From Lactarius indigo (Eukaryota; Basidiomycota; Agaricomycetes; Russulales; Russulaceae): 64,000 bases of DNA. The stretch lies in assembly GCA_025766275.1 (NCBI GenBank), contig JAFKAC010000001.1, positions 1,364,001-1,428,000 on the forward strand, given 5' to 3'. The translations under genes were made by a program, and so were the position numbers. Below are positions 1 through 8,836 of the stretch, one piece after another; within the stretch, counting starts at the first letter, position 1; every line of letters starts with the position of its first letter. The notes beneath the pieces are model-generated. The model was not told the DNA's origin. It worked only from the letters and a program-made list of their open reading frames with translations, and did not search any database.

Positions 1-277
1 CGAGGTGGGCACGAGGCGGTGAGGTGAAGAGGTTGATGCCGATATATTGCTGCAGATGTCGGTCTGCAGTTTGATAGATCTCTGAATGCAACACTTGGGT
101 ATACATGGCTGGATTTTACCAGAGGAAGAGTAGATCCCTCTCGCTAAACGAGCCCTGCATGAGCAACATGACACCAATCTTGTGCCGGTGGTGCCGATGC
201 CACGCTTCAGCCCACCCTCCATGACGTGCACAATCCGATCAATACTACAGCGCTATGGAACCAGATACTGGGCTGAA
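1..277. repeat. Left part of the spacer upstream of DUF6535 unit 1
   Basis: This DNA matches by eye the spacer block at about 37683-37955, which lies upstream of the DUF6535 copy at 38751. Both share the run from 'gggcacgaggcggtg' through 'ctatggaaccagata'. It is host spacer. The copia element cut it at 277; the spacer resumes at 13385 and again at 22461. No gene is seen in it. Confidence 0.75.
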
Positions 278-737
278 TGTTGAGATCGAGCGCAGATAAT
301 GCGCGATGAACATTTGCTTCCGTCACACATACTCTAAAACCTTACTCTAGCACAATACAACTGTCCGTCGCCTGTCCCCCTGAATATCTGTTAGCATGAC
401 AGCCATACATATTACATCTTTTGACTCCGTAGTACAAGTACTTTCATTCCCTCGTACCTAGCACCTCAGACATCGCTCGTACACGCGCGATACTGAGGTG
501 AGCTTACTTTACCACTCGTTTACTTTCAGCACGCTTACGCCTAGAAAGATTATCCGTCCTTTCTAGGTAAATACAATATAGACATCGCTCGTACACGCGC
601 GATACTGAGATTATCCGTCCTTTCTAGGTAAATACAATATAGACATCGCTCGTACACGCGCGATACTGAGATTATCCGTCCTTTCTAGTTCGCCTCGCGC
701 GCTGCTTCCGAGCTCCCAAAACTATCCATAACTTACA
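278..737 (+). repeat. Copia 5' LTR, 460 bp
   Basis: This is the direct repeat of 12981-13379. It is 61 bp longer because an internal 61-bp unit, containing the 'catcgctcgtacacgcg' motif, is present once more than in the 3' LTR. Apart from that I count four substitutions between the LTRs. In all four the 5' LTR has CA where the 3' LTR has CG. A perfect 9-bp hairpin stem (CCTAGAAAG / CTTTCTAGG) lies at 540-567. Confidence 0.95.
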
Positions 738-749
738 GGTTATGGGCCC
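738..749 (+). other. Putative copia primer binding site
   Basis: GGTTATGGGCCC directly follows the 5' LTR, where a tRNA or half-tRNA primer would anneal. The position is diagnostic. The tRNA identity is not established; it only resembles GGTTATSAGCC-like copia sites. Confidence 0.4.
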
Positions 750-806
750 TGCCGAGCGCCGCTAATACCACACACTATCTCCACCTCGCTATTGTCTGAA
801 ATCAGT

Positions 807-1045
807 ATGACTGGAACCCTTGCATCTGGATCTGCGTCCGCGTCTTCGTCGGCCATGCTGCCCCCTTCCCAACCTCCTTCCACTGTAGAACTGCTCCCTG
901 CAAACATCCCTCGCCTGGAAACTGACAGCTCAAACTGGGCCGTATTTCTTATGCGCTTCAGCGAGGCGATGGACATAACCAACCGATGGGGCTTCTTCGA
1001 CGGCACCAACCCTTGCCCGCTGCCCAAAGACCCCATGGCCCCTAC
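807..1045 (+). pseudogene. Copia polyprotein, N-terminal gag part cut by the gypsy insertion
   Basis: The frame opens at ATG 807. An upstream in-frame TTG at 792 is less likely to be used. After a Ser/Pro-rich leader comes the copia-type gag start, with 'WAVFLMRF' and 'RWGFFDG' motifs. The frame runs into the gypsy LTR at 1046 and stops at 1067. Counting one copy of the CCTAC duplication, it rejoins the frame starting at 8837 without a shift. The undivided polyprotein would be 1456 residues, 79 of them from here. The damage is therefore purely insertional in this part. Confidence 0.85.
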
Positions 1046-1532
1046 TGTAACGTCGTCACGACGTTAGCCCGACTTGAGCTCGGTGAAGGCGGTAACAACT
1101 CTGCGGATGACTTGAAGACTCGGAGGTTCAAGCGTAGATAAGAGTGAACACTCGAAGGTGCACTGCTTCTTACAAGACGATGACTGAGAAGGAGAGAGAG
1201 AGAGAGAGAGACAGGTGAAAGGAAACAAGTGACGATTCAAGAAGACCAAGATGGCGTATCTTGGTCTTCACTGGACACTATAAATACAAGTCGAGCAGGC
1301 TTTCGAGCGCTGCTATGGGTCACAGTAAAGTAGCGTCCAACGTGTCGCGTAAGTAGCTCGAACCCTAATACTACTACTGCTAGTATTAGTGGCGTGGTCC
1401 TCAGTCATCAATCGCGTGCAATCTCCTATCGTACTCGTATCGCCGTATCGTAAGTCCGTCACTAATATACCTTACCGCCGTAGTGACAACCGGTACAGTA
1501 AGGGGGAATAGCTCACAAGTCGACACGTAACA
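1046..1532 (-). repeat. Gypsy 3' LTR, 487 bp
   Basis: This is a direct copy of 8350-8836. I saw no mismatch when reading the two side by side. On the minus strand it starts TGTTACGTG and ends GTTACA. It contains a short (AG)n tract near 1194-1210. Confidence 0.97.
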
Positions 1533-1546
1533 TCACCCCCTTTCTT
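1533..1546 (-). other. Gypsy polypurine tract
   Basis: On the minus strand AAGAAAGGGGGTGA ends directly at the 3' LTR. This is the expected place and base composition for the plus-strand primer. Confidence 0.8.
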
Positions 1547-1563
1547 AGCGTGAGACCCCAGGC

Positions 1564-4500
1564 TCACCGAAAGTCGCGGGCCGGCCAATCGCGCTGCTCA
1601 TCGGCAATACGCTCCAACGCGGTGGCGCGTTCCAAGCGGTAGATGGCGTCGCGTCGGTCGTCCTGTGCGCATTCGATCATAGCGCGGAGTTGACTCACCC
1701 TCGCCCGAAGTCGATCCAGCTCGTAGCTGGCCGCGCGGAACCGCGTAACCTCTGCGGTGAGTGACTCATCGTTGATACGATTGAGCGCGCGGTCGGTGAT
1801 CTTGTCCGCCTCGAAGACGACGAGGTCCTCGTGCGGGTACGTGGGGCGGAGTGCCGCTGATACGTGGGGTTCGGCGTAGAAGGGCTTACCATAAACGTGC
1901 GGCGAGCCCGGTATAACTCCTAATATGAGGGGGTCCGCCCCTCCAATGATCTGGACATGCGACGCGTCCCTCTCTACTCCGTCTGGCCCGGTGATGGGGT
2001 ATCGAATGTAATGGGGTCGTCGGTTCGCCCGGAACCCTTCAGGCGCAATGACATGCGCGGGGTCCTCGGCGGTGGTGAACGGACGGTGATCGGCGGCACC
2101 AGGCACGCGCACACGTCCTCGATACATGGGGGACCCGTCGGAGTGGACGAGCCAGGGTGTGACGAGGGGATGATCAGGGTCGCGTTTCGTTCGAAGGAAG
2201 GGGTGTCTCGCCGGGTAATAATCTTCGTCGTCATGGCCAGCCTCAGCTGCCGCCATCGCTGCCGTCGCTCGCGCATCTCCCTCAGTCGGGCCGCTGCTGA
2301 GTCCAGCTGCTCCTTCTGCCACGCTGCCGCTACTCTCTTCCAACCCTCCAACTCGTACTCCATCAGTGCTTGAACGCTGGTCGTTGCTCAGGAAAACTCC
2401 GCGAATGCCGATGAGGTCGTCGCTTGGGGGGATAGCGGCGATGGGTTCGCGCTCGCCGCGATCGTTTCGGAATACGTGGGCGACGGCTTGGTCGTCGTCG
2501 GGGGTGGTTGTTGGATCTGGGAATCTGGTGACAACGTTGATCCATTCTTGTGCGGTGATGGGCCCCTCTGCTGGTGTAAGAGGTGTCCATGGCGTGAGCT
2601 GAGCGTTGGGAACCTCGGTGTCGTCGTCGTCGGCCAAGAGGGCACGGGCGTCTTCTGCGAGGGAGTCGAGGAGCTGCGCCTGTGTGACATGTCGTAGAGG
2701 AGAAGTGGGCATAGGAGTAGTAGCTGAACGGAGGAAGAGGGGATGACTGTCCTCGGTTCGGGCGACCCCCACTTTATCTCTTTTGCCGTGGGTTTGCGCT
2801 TCCTGATACAGGCGGAGTGCTTCCGGCGCGAAGACGTCGTCTTTGTTAACCCACTGATTCTCCGAGTCTGGGTATCCCTTCCATTTGATCAGGTACTGGA
2901 GGCGTCGTCCTCTGCCGAAATGCCGAGTGTCTAGAATGGCCTCGACCTCGTATTCCTCTTCTCCATCTATCAGTTCGGGTGGTGGTCGTGCGAAGTTCTC
3001 TCCGTGCAAGGAAGTTTGCTTGTACGGTGTGAGAAGATCGATATGAAACACTGGGTGGATACTCCACTGCGTGGGAAGTTCCAATCGATAGTTGTAAGGG
3101 GACATCACCTGTACCACCCGAAAAGGTCCGTGACGTCGCGCCGCTAATTTCGCTGTGGGCTGATTGGTTCGGAGATGTTTGCCCTCGAGCCACACGAGAT
3201 CGTTGAGGTTGAACTTGGGCGTATCTTTGTTACGCACCCATGACTCTTGCGCCTTCTTTATAAGGCGTTGGGCGTTGTCTCTAGCTTCTTTCAGCTGTGT
3301 TAGTCGCGCGGTTGCGAGGGGAATTGGAGATGGCTTATCCGTCCAGTCCGCTTGTGGGTTGTACCCCATCAAAAGTTGGAACGGCGACTCCTTGGTGTGT
3401 TCATGTGGCCAGTTATTATGCGCGAATTCGGCGATTGGCAGATAAGCTTCCCAGTTATCTTGCCGCTCATTTACCCAGAAGCGTAGGTATTGTTCCAGCC
3501 ACTGGTTAGTTCGTTCGGACTGTCCATCCGTACGCGGGTGATATGCGGTCGATATGTTCTGTTGGATCCCCAGAATGCGGCATACTTCTCTGGTGAATTT
3601 GGACGTGAAACGGGGGTCGCGGTCACTTATTATCTTGCGCGGCAGCCCGAAACGTTTGAATACTTGGGCGACATACAGAGTCGCCGTTTCTTCTGCTGTG
3701 ATTTCCTCTCGACATGGGATAAAGATGGAGGCCTTGCTGCAGTCGTGATCCGTGACGGTTAGTATGCTGTCATACCCCCTGGAAACGGGGAGTTTAGTGA
3801 TGAAGTCTACCGCCACCGTGTGGAATGGCGTGGCTTCTAGTATTGGCGTGATGGGATGCAGCGCGGCTCGTATAGGCCTCGTGTTGACTTTGTTCCTCTG
3901 GCATTCTGCGCAGCCTTGCACGTATTCATACACGTCTCTTCTGAGTCGCGGCCACCAGTAGTGTCTCTCCAGGATGCGTTGAGTTTTCGCAATTCCCGGG
4001 TGTCCATGTATTGGCAAGTCGTGATGATCGTGTATCAGTACACGTTGGGTCGATGCGGGTCCTGTAATTACGAACCTGCCGTCCTTGTACCATTCCCCTT
4101 GTATTTTCTTGAGGTGGTAAGGATCCACCCAGATCTTGATCACCTCCTCGTCTTGTTGGTGCCGCGGTTGTAGCAGGTTTGGGTTTGCGATGAAGGTGCG
4201 TGCGGTGTTCAGGGTTCGTACGAAGACTTCGGGGGGTAGGACTACTACTTCGCTGTTGTCCTCGACTCCTTGGTCGTAATCCGGTCGTCTTGACAGTGCA
4301 TCTGCCCGTCCGTTGTTCTTTCCCTTAATGTGATGAATTTCGAAGTCGTATTCAGAAAGTTCGAGTACTTCCCTGGCGACTCGCCTGCTGATCTTCTGTG
4401 GAGACTTCCAGTATTGTAGGTTCAGATGGTCCGAATAGATTTTAATCTTGTGCGGGGAGCCTGCGAGAAGTGGTCGCCAGTTCCGCAGGGCCTTGACTAT

Positions 4501-6303
4501 CGCGAGCAGCTCCAGGTCGTAGATGTCGTAGTTTCTTTCTGCTTCGGAGAGTGTTGCCGAGTAGTAACCTATGGGGTGTCGCTTGCCATCAGGTTTCTTT
4601 TGCAATAGTACGGCTCCCACCGCATAGCCCGAAGCGTCTACTTCCAGTTCGAATGGTTCTTGAAGGACGGGGTGTGCCAGCACCGGTTCTTCCGTTACAA
4701 GACGTTTTAGGGTGTTGAACGCCCTTTCTTCTTCTTCAGTCCATCGCCATTCTTCGTCCTTCCGTGTTAGTTTAGTGAGTGGCTTGGCGTGAGTTGCGAA
4801 ACCGCGGATGAAGAGTCTGTAAAAGTTACAGAAGCCGAGGAAAGAACGGACGTCTTTAACTTTTGTTGGTGTCGGCCAGTCCTTGATGCCTTGAACTTTT
4901 ACAGGGTCCATTCGGGTCACCCCCCTCTCAAGGATTACCCCCAGGTAATCCATCCGTGGTTGATGGAACAGGCACTTCTCGAGCTTGAAGTAGAGGTCGT
5001 GCTCATCTGCCACGCGTAACACATCGCGGACGGCGTCTACATGGGCCGCTAGATCGTGATCAAAATGAGTAGCGATACCAATATCGTCCATGTAGACGCG
5101 TATAGTGGTGCCCAGTCGTTCGTGCTTCGCTATGGTGTCGCGATAGATGTGGTTCATCATGGCCTGGAAGGTGGCGGGGGAGTTAGTGAGCCCGAAGAAC
5201 ATAACCGTGGGTTCGAAGAGGCCGAATTTGGTTTTGAACGCTGCTTTTTCCTGATCGCCGTCTCGAATACGTATGTTGTTATAACCCCACCGGATGTCGA
5301 GTTTCGTATAGATATGGGCGTTACTGAGGTCAAGGATGAGGTCCTGTATTAGCGGGAGCGGGTATTGATTTCGAATGGTATGGGAATTGATAACCCGGTA
5401 GTCCTGTACCGGTCGCAGCTTTCCGTCCTTCTTTTTAATGAAGAAAAAGGAGGATGCGTACGGGGAGATAGAAGGGCGCAGATACCCCTGCTTTAGCTTT
5501 TCCTCCAGAAATTCTTTGAGTTCGCCTTCTTCCTTTTGAGTCATAGGGTAGATTTTGCAGTCTATGGCGGCCGGCGCAGATGGTTTGAAGTCTATTGCGT
5601 GGTCCCACGGCCGCGCCGGGGGGAAACGGTGCGAGGCTCGCTCGTTAAAAAGTTTGGCAAACATTGTGTATTCTTGCGGGAGCACTGCTGCCGTCTGTTG
5701 TTGCTTCGCTTGTATGGCCAACTCCGTCGAGGTAGTGGCTCTAACAAAGGTTTCTTCTTCCAATTCTCGCACAATGTCTTCTTTTTCAGCCACAATGAGG
5801 GCTCGAATGGTCGTTGTTAGTAGCAACGCTTCGGTAGTTGCCAATATTACCGGCTGCATGTCGGGGTGTAGGGCGGCAGCGGCCCAGTTGATTGTTGGTT
5901 CGAATGCGCTCAGCCATGGATAGCCCAGCACCATGTCTTCACTGCCGAGGTCGGTGACCAAGAAGGTCATTTGCTTTATCTGTCCCCGTGTTTTTACTTC
6001 TAGGTTAACATAATGAGTGATTAACCCAGCTTTATTTTCCGTGTTGTCTATATTCCATATTTTGCGAGGTGTGCTTAGTGGCTGTGTTTGGACACCCGCT
6101 CGTTTTGCCAGGCTCGGTCGGATGAAGTTGTCGGTTGCGCCAGAGTCGACCAGCGCGTTCGTTTCAGTCGTTTGGTAATTCGTACGGACAGTTACTGGAA
6201 TTCGCATAGACCGATAGCGTGTTGTCACAATTACAGAATTACATTGAAGAGCCCTCACCCAGACTGACGGGTTCAGGCGTCCCGAAAACCCTCTTTCCCC
6301 CAT
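1564..6303 (-). CDS. pol: Gypsy pol polyprotein with chromodomain and long C-terminal extension
   Basis: The 1579-residue frame holds, in order: an aspartic protease (DSGA at about 53-56, LGYPW near 126); reverse transcriptase with YMDD at about 404-407; RNase H (Asp near 555, the LELLAI helix near 598, SDHLNL near 624, ADALSR near 667); an integrase HHCC zinc region (about 759-801); and an integrase core with Asp833, Asp894 and Glu930. A GPF motif follows near 1059, then a chromodomain at about 1115-1170 with 'YEVEAILD' and 'YLIKWKGYP'. All catalytic residues I can check are present. About 410 further residues follow: acidic and Pro-rich stretches, then a charged, probably coiled-coil end. 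The frame overlaps gag by 31 bp in the -1 frame. The ATG at 6303 could also serve for reinitiation. Confidence 0.95.
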   Translation of the reverse strand: MGERGFSGRLNPSVWVRALQCNSVIVTTRYRSMRIPVTVRTNYQTTETNALVDSGATDNFIRPSLAKRAGVQTQPLSTPRKIWNIDNTENKAGLITHYVNLEVKTRGQIKQMTFLVTDLGSEDMVLGYPWLSAFEPTINWAAAALHPDMQPVILATTEALLLTTTIRALIVAEKEDIVRELEEETFVRATTSTELAIQAKQQQTAAVLPQEYTMFAKLFNERASHRFPPARPWDHAIDFKPSAPAAIDCKIYPMTQKEEGELKEFLEEKLKQGYLRPSISPYASSFFFIKKKDGKLRPVQDYRVINSHTIRNQYPLPLIQDLILDLSNAHIYTKLDIRWGYNNIRIRDGDQEKAAFKTKFGLFEPTVMFFGLTNSPATFQAMMNHIYRDTIAKHERLGTTIRVYMDDIGIATHFDHDLAAHVDAVRDVLRVADEHDLYFKLEKCLFHQPRMDYLGVILERGVTRMDPVKVQGIKDWPTPTKVKDVRSFLGFCNFYRLFIRGFATHAKPLTKLTRKDEEWRWTEEEERAFNTLKRLVTEEPVLAHPVLQEPFELEVDASGYAVGAVLLQKKPDGKRHPIGYYSATLSEAERNYDIYDLELLAIVKALRNWRPLLAGSPHKIKIYSDHLNLQYWKSPQKISRRVAREVLELSEYDFEIHHIKGKNNGRADALSRRPDYDQGVEDNSEVVVLPPEVFVRTLNTARTFIANPNLLQPRHQQDEEVIKIWVDPYHLKKIQGEWYKDGRFVITGPASTQRVLIHDHHDLPIHGHPGIAKTQRILERHYWWPRLRRDVYEYVQGCAECQRNKVNTRPIRAALHPITPILEATPFHTVAVDFITKLPVSRGYDSILTVTDHDCSKASIFIPCREEITAEETATLYVAQVFKRFGLPRKIISDRDPRFTSKFTREVCRILGIQQNISTAYHPRTDGQSERTNQWLEQYLRFWVNERQDNWEAYLPIAEFAHNNWPHEHTKESPFQLLMGYNPQADWTDKPSPIPLATARLTQLKEARDNAQRLIKKAQESWVRNKDTPKFNLNDLVWLEGKHLRTNQPTAKLAARRHGPFRVVQVMSPYNYRLELPTQWSIHPVFHIDLLTPYKQTSLHGENFARPPPELIDGEEEYEVEAILDTRHFGRGRRLQYLIKWKGYPDSENQWVNKDDVFAPEALRLYQEAQTHGKRDKVGVARTEDSHPLFLRSATTPMPTSPLRHVTQAQLLDSLAEDARALLADDDDTEVPNAQLTPWTPLTPAEGPITAQEWINVVTRFPDPTTTPDDDQAVAHVFRNDRGEREPIAAIPPSDDLIGIRGVFLSNDQRSSTDGVRVGGLEESSGSVAEGAAGLSSGPTEGDARATAAMAAAEAGHDDEDYYPARHPFLRTKRDPDHPLVTPWLVHSDGSPMYRGRVRVPGAADHRPFTTAEDPAHVIAPEGFRANRRPHYIRYPITGPDGVERDASHVQIIGGADPLILGVIPGSPHVYGKPFYAEPHVSAALRPTYPHEDLVVFEADKITDRALNRINDESLTAEVTRFRAASYELDRLRARVSQLRAMIECAQDDRRDAIYRLERATALERIADEQRDWPARDFR

Positions 6304-8330
6304 AGATCTTGAAGTATAAGATCTTTCACTTCGTCCGTACTATTGGCCACTTGTGTGAGCCATTCTTTGGCTTGTTCTCCTGCTGTTTTTGTGCTTGCGG
6401 CGTTGATTTGAGGTGCGGGTGTCGCACTTGGTGCTGGTGACATGTACCCGGGCAGTGACGGCGCGTATTGCGAGACGGGTCCCTGGGGGTATCCCGCGGT
6501 TTCGGTCATGCGACTGCTGGATGGGGCAGCCTGCCATTGTTGCTGCGTGCGCGGGTATGGACAATTTCGTGAGAGGTGGCCGGGAGCGTGACAGTTATAA
6601 CAAAGGACGTTCCTTAAGTCCCTCCGAGATCCTCCTCTTCCCCGTCCTCGAGCTCCCGGTCCTCCTCTTGGTGGGAACGGTGGCGTAGGCCAGTCGCGAT
6701 GTGGCAGTTTGTTGAAGTCGATGTCTTCAGACCCTGCGAGTCTCACCTTGGCACGGTCGGCCGAGGTGTCCATTGCCCATGGATTGGTTTGTGGTAGGTT
6801 CTGTGGGAGTGTCCATCCCGCGTTGCCGCCCTGCTTCTTCGGCTGCGTTGTCGTATTCTTGTATTCATTGAGTCGCGCTTTGAGGTGTATGTAGTTTTTC
6901 TGTCGCTTGAGGACGGCCCTTTTCCAGTCATCGAACGTGATGGGGTCGTCGAACTGGAACGCGTTTTTGAACAGTTCCTTGGGCAGCCCCGACGTAAAGA
7001 GGTCGATAGTTTGGGGTTCGTTGAGGCGATAGTGAGCCTTCCGCGCGAGCTGTTCAAAATCATTGACGTACTTGTCAATGTCTTCTCCCGTCATTTTGAA
7101 ACCCTTCCTTAGTATGGCTTGGGCTTGTTCTCTTTCCAGCGTGTTTTCGAACCTCTGGCTGAATCCGTCGGCTACGGCGTCCCATAAGTTACGAGTGTAG
7201 GGACTAATCCCTCGTTGTATTTGCCTGTTGAGCCAGTTCAGGAAGGATAGGACCCATTCACTGACTGCTCCGCCTTTGATGTAGGAAAGGAATAAAAGGC
7301 ATCTTCTGTAGTCGTTGCGCATGATGGGAGCATCTAGATTCATGCCCCAGTAGACGTGCCACTGCGTTAAGAATTGGTCTACTTTGAGTCTGTCCCCGTC
7401 AAAGATGGAAGGTGGCTCGCCGGTTAATTTTTCGTTATGGTGTCCTCCCCCTCCGGCATCTCCACCATTTCCCCCTCCGCCACCGCCTCCTCCGCCCCCT
7501 GGGGGTCCCGTGGGTGGCATTCTTGGTGGTTCAGTCCTTCGTAGATCAAATGGGATGCCTCCCCCTGGTGGTGGTGGCGGGTCTCCGCCCGGTCCTCCTA
7601 TCCCAGGTGGGAGGTCTAGTGCGAGTTGTCGACCGGACGGGGGGTCTCCTCGATCCGACCCTATTGCTCGGAAGATAGCTGCGTCGTCTGCAGTCATTCG
7701 TACTCCGGTTTCGGGGTTAATGGGCATGAGGATTTCTTGTGCTTTTTCTCGTATTACGCGCGCTTCTTCAATCGCGACTTCTTCCATTGCTCGCGTTATT
7801 GTGGCCATAATAGCTGGCGATCGGATATGAATTGGCTCTGGTTCTGTAATGTGCGCGGACTCAGCTCGTTCAATAAGGAGATCTTGTATTGCTCCTCCGC
7901 TTGTTTCGGTTTGGCTCGGTTCTCGGCCTTCGCTTTCTTCCTGGCTTTGGCTGCTTTCGTCTTCTTCTGCTGACACTACCTCTCCCGGGGAGTGTTCTCG
8001 TTCCTGTCCGTCGATAGGCCCCAAATCGGCTCGGCTGTTAAGTTCTCGTGCGTCGATGTCGCAACGATACCGGGGTCCGACTGGTCGTATGACGTCCCAC
8101 TGGGAGTCTATGGGATTCCACGTAACTTCTACCCAACACAAATGGTCGAAGTTGAACTCAACTGGTCGAAACCTACTAGGTCCGTTGAATTCCACAAAAT
8201 AGCCGGTTTCTTCTTGTCTTTCCCTCCAACTAGCAGCTTGTAGAAAGCGCGTGGGGACGTTACGTTCTCCTCTTCTTGGGAGCGAATAAGGACGGAAACT
8301 CGTCCACTGGTCTCTTGTTGTTACGGCCAC
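6273..8330 (-). CDS. gag: Gypsy gag
   Basis: The frame gives 685 residues. Residues 1-110 are Trp/Arg-rich and unplaced. Then follow an acidic stretch, a Pro/Gly-rich linker (about 228-298), a retrotransposon gag capsid-like region (about 305-480) and a zinc knuckle, C577-x2-C580-x4-H585-x4-C590. Arg/Gly-rich sequence precedes the knuckle. The frame opens after a stop at 8348-8346 and has no ATG before residue 175 (near 7808). The listed start at 8330 is GTG. The true start is therefore unsettled: a non-AUG codon, a spliced leader or the internal ATG are all possible. The capsid and nucleocapsid lie downstream of any of these starts. Confidence 0.88.
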   Translation of the reverse strand: MAVTTRDQWTSFRPYSLPRRGERNVPTRFLQAASWRERQEETGYFVEFNGPSRFRPVEFNFDHLCWVEVTWNPIDSQWDVIRPVGPRYRCDIDARELNSRADLGPIDGQEREHSPGEVVSAEEDESSQSQEESEGREPSQTETSGGAIQDLLIERAESAHITEPEPIHIRSPAIMATITRAMEEVAIEEARVIREKAQEILMPINPETGVRMTADDAAIFRAIGSDRGDPPSGRQLALDLPPGIGGPGGDPPPPPGGGIPFDLRRTEPPRMPPTGPPGGGGGGGGGGNGGDAGGGGHHNEKLTGEPPSIFDGDRLKVDQFLTQWHVYWGMNLDAPIMRNDYRRCLLFLSYIKGGAVSEWVLSFLNWLNRQIQRGISPYTRNLWDAVADGFSQRFENTLEREQAQAILRKGFKMTGEDIDKYVNDFEQLARKAHYRLNEPQTIDLFTSGLPKELFKNAFQFDDPITFDDWKRAVLKRQKNYIHLKARLNEYKNTTTQPKKQGGNAGWTLPQNLPQTNPWAMDTSADRAKVRLAGSEDIDFNKLPHRDWPTPPFPPRGGPGARGRGRGGSRRDLRNVLCYNCHAPGHLSRNCPYPRTQQQWQAAPSSSRMTETAGYPQGPVSQYAPSLPGYMSPAPSATPAPQINAASTKTAGEQAKEWLTQVANSTDEVKDLILQDLWGKEGFRDA
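6285..6291 (-). promoter_or_regulatory. Candidate -1 ribosomal frameshift slippery site
   Basis: On the minus strand the gag codons read G GGT TTT, a canonical X XXY YYZ heptamer. It lies inside the 31-bp gag-pol overlap. Slipping back one base gives GGG TTT, which is exactly the pol frame. A downstream structure was not computed. Confidence 0.65.
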
Positions 8331-8336
8331 GGTGGG

Positions 8337-8347
8337 ATCTTGGTCTT
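8337..8347 (-). other. Gypsy self-complementary primer binding site
   Basis: Two bases beyond the 5' LTR the minus strand reads AAGACCAAGAT. This is the exact complement of ATCTTGGTCTT at 8556-8546. That sequence starts 34 nt after the start of the TATA-like box and so is the predicted transcript 5' end. The layout matches the self-priming scheme known for Tf1, where the first 11 nt of the RNA prime minus-strand synthesis. Confidence 0.65.
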
Positions 8348-8349
8348 AA

Positions 8350-8836
8350 TGTAACGTCGTCACGACGTTAGCCCGACTTGAGCTCGGTGAAGGCGGTAAC
8401 AACTCTGCGGATGACTTGAAGACTCGGAGGTTCAAGCGTAGATAAGAGTGAACACTCGAAGGTGCACTGCTTCTTACAAGACGATGACTGAGAAGGAGAG
8501 AGAGAGAGAGAGAGACAGGTGAAAGGAAACAAGTGACGATTCAAGAAGACCAAGATGGCGTATCTTGGTCTTCACTGGACACTATAAATACAAGTCGAGC
8601 AGGCTTTCGAGCGCTGCTATGGGTCACAGTAAAGTAGCGTCCAACGTGTCGCGTAAGTAGCTCGAACCCTAATACTACTACTGCTAGTATTAGTGGCGTG
8701 GTCCTCAGTCATCAATCGCGTGCAATCTCCTATCGTACTCGTATCGCCGTATCGTAAGTCCGTCACTAATATACCTTACCGCCGTAGTGACAACCGGTAC
8801 AGTAAGGGGGAATAGCTCACAAGTCGACACGTAACA
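8350..8836 (-). repeat. Gypsy 5' LTR, 487 bp, with promoter
   Basis: This is the identical partner of 1046-1532. It drives the element leftwards. Confidence 0.97.
8546..8590 (-). promoter_or_regulatory. Gypsy core promoter and transcription-start hairpin
   Basis: On the minus strand TATTTATA lies at 8590-8583. About 34 nt from its start, ATCTTGGTCTT begins at 8556. The 27-bp stretch 8546-8572 is a perfect inverted repeat, with 11-bp arms and a 5-bp loop. The start site is inferred from spacing to the TATA-like box and from complementarity to the primer site. Confidence 0.55.

Larger units (their letters stand above)
1046..8836 (-). mobile_element. Ty3/gypsy chromovirus, full length, nested in copia
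   Basis: This 7791-bp element has two 487-bp LTRs and a CCTAC target duplication (1041-1045 and 8837-8841). On the minus strand the order is LTR (8836-8350), primer site, gag (8330-6273), pol (6303-1564), purine tract, LTR (1532-1046). Pol has the gypsy order (protease, RT, RNase H, integrase) and a chromodomain, which defines chromoviruses. Both frames are open and I found no difference between the LTRs, so insertion is recent and the element may be competent. It lies antisense to the host copia element. Confidence 0.97.

Noticed and set aside
1194..1210. AG microsatellite as an independent repeat
   Set aside because: Part of both gypsy LTRs; it is an element component.
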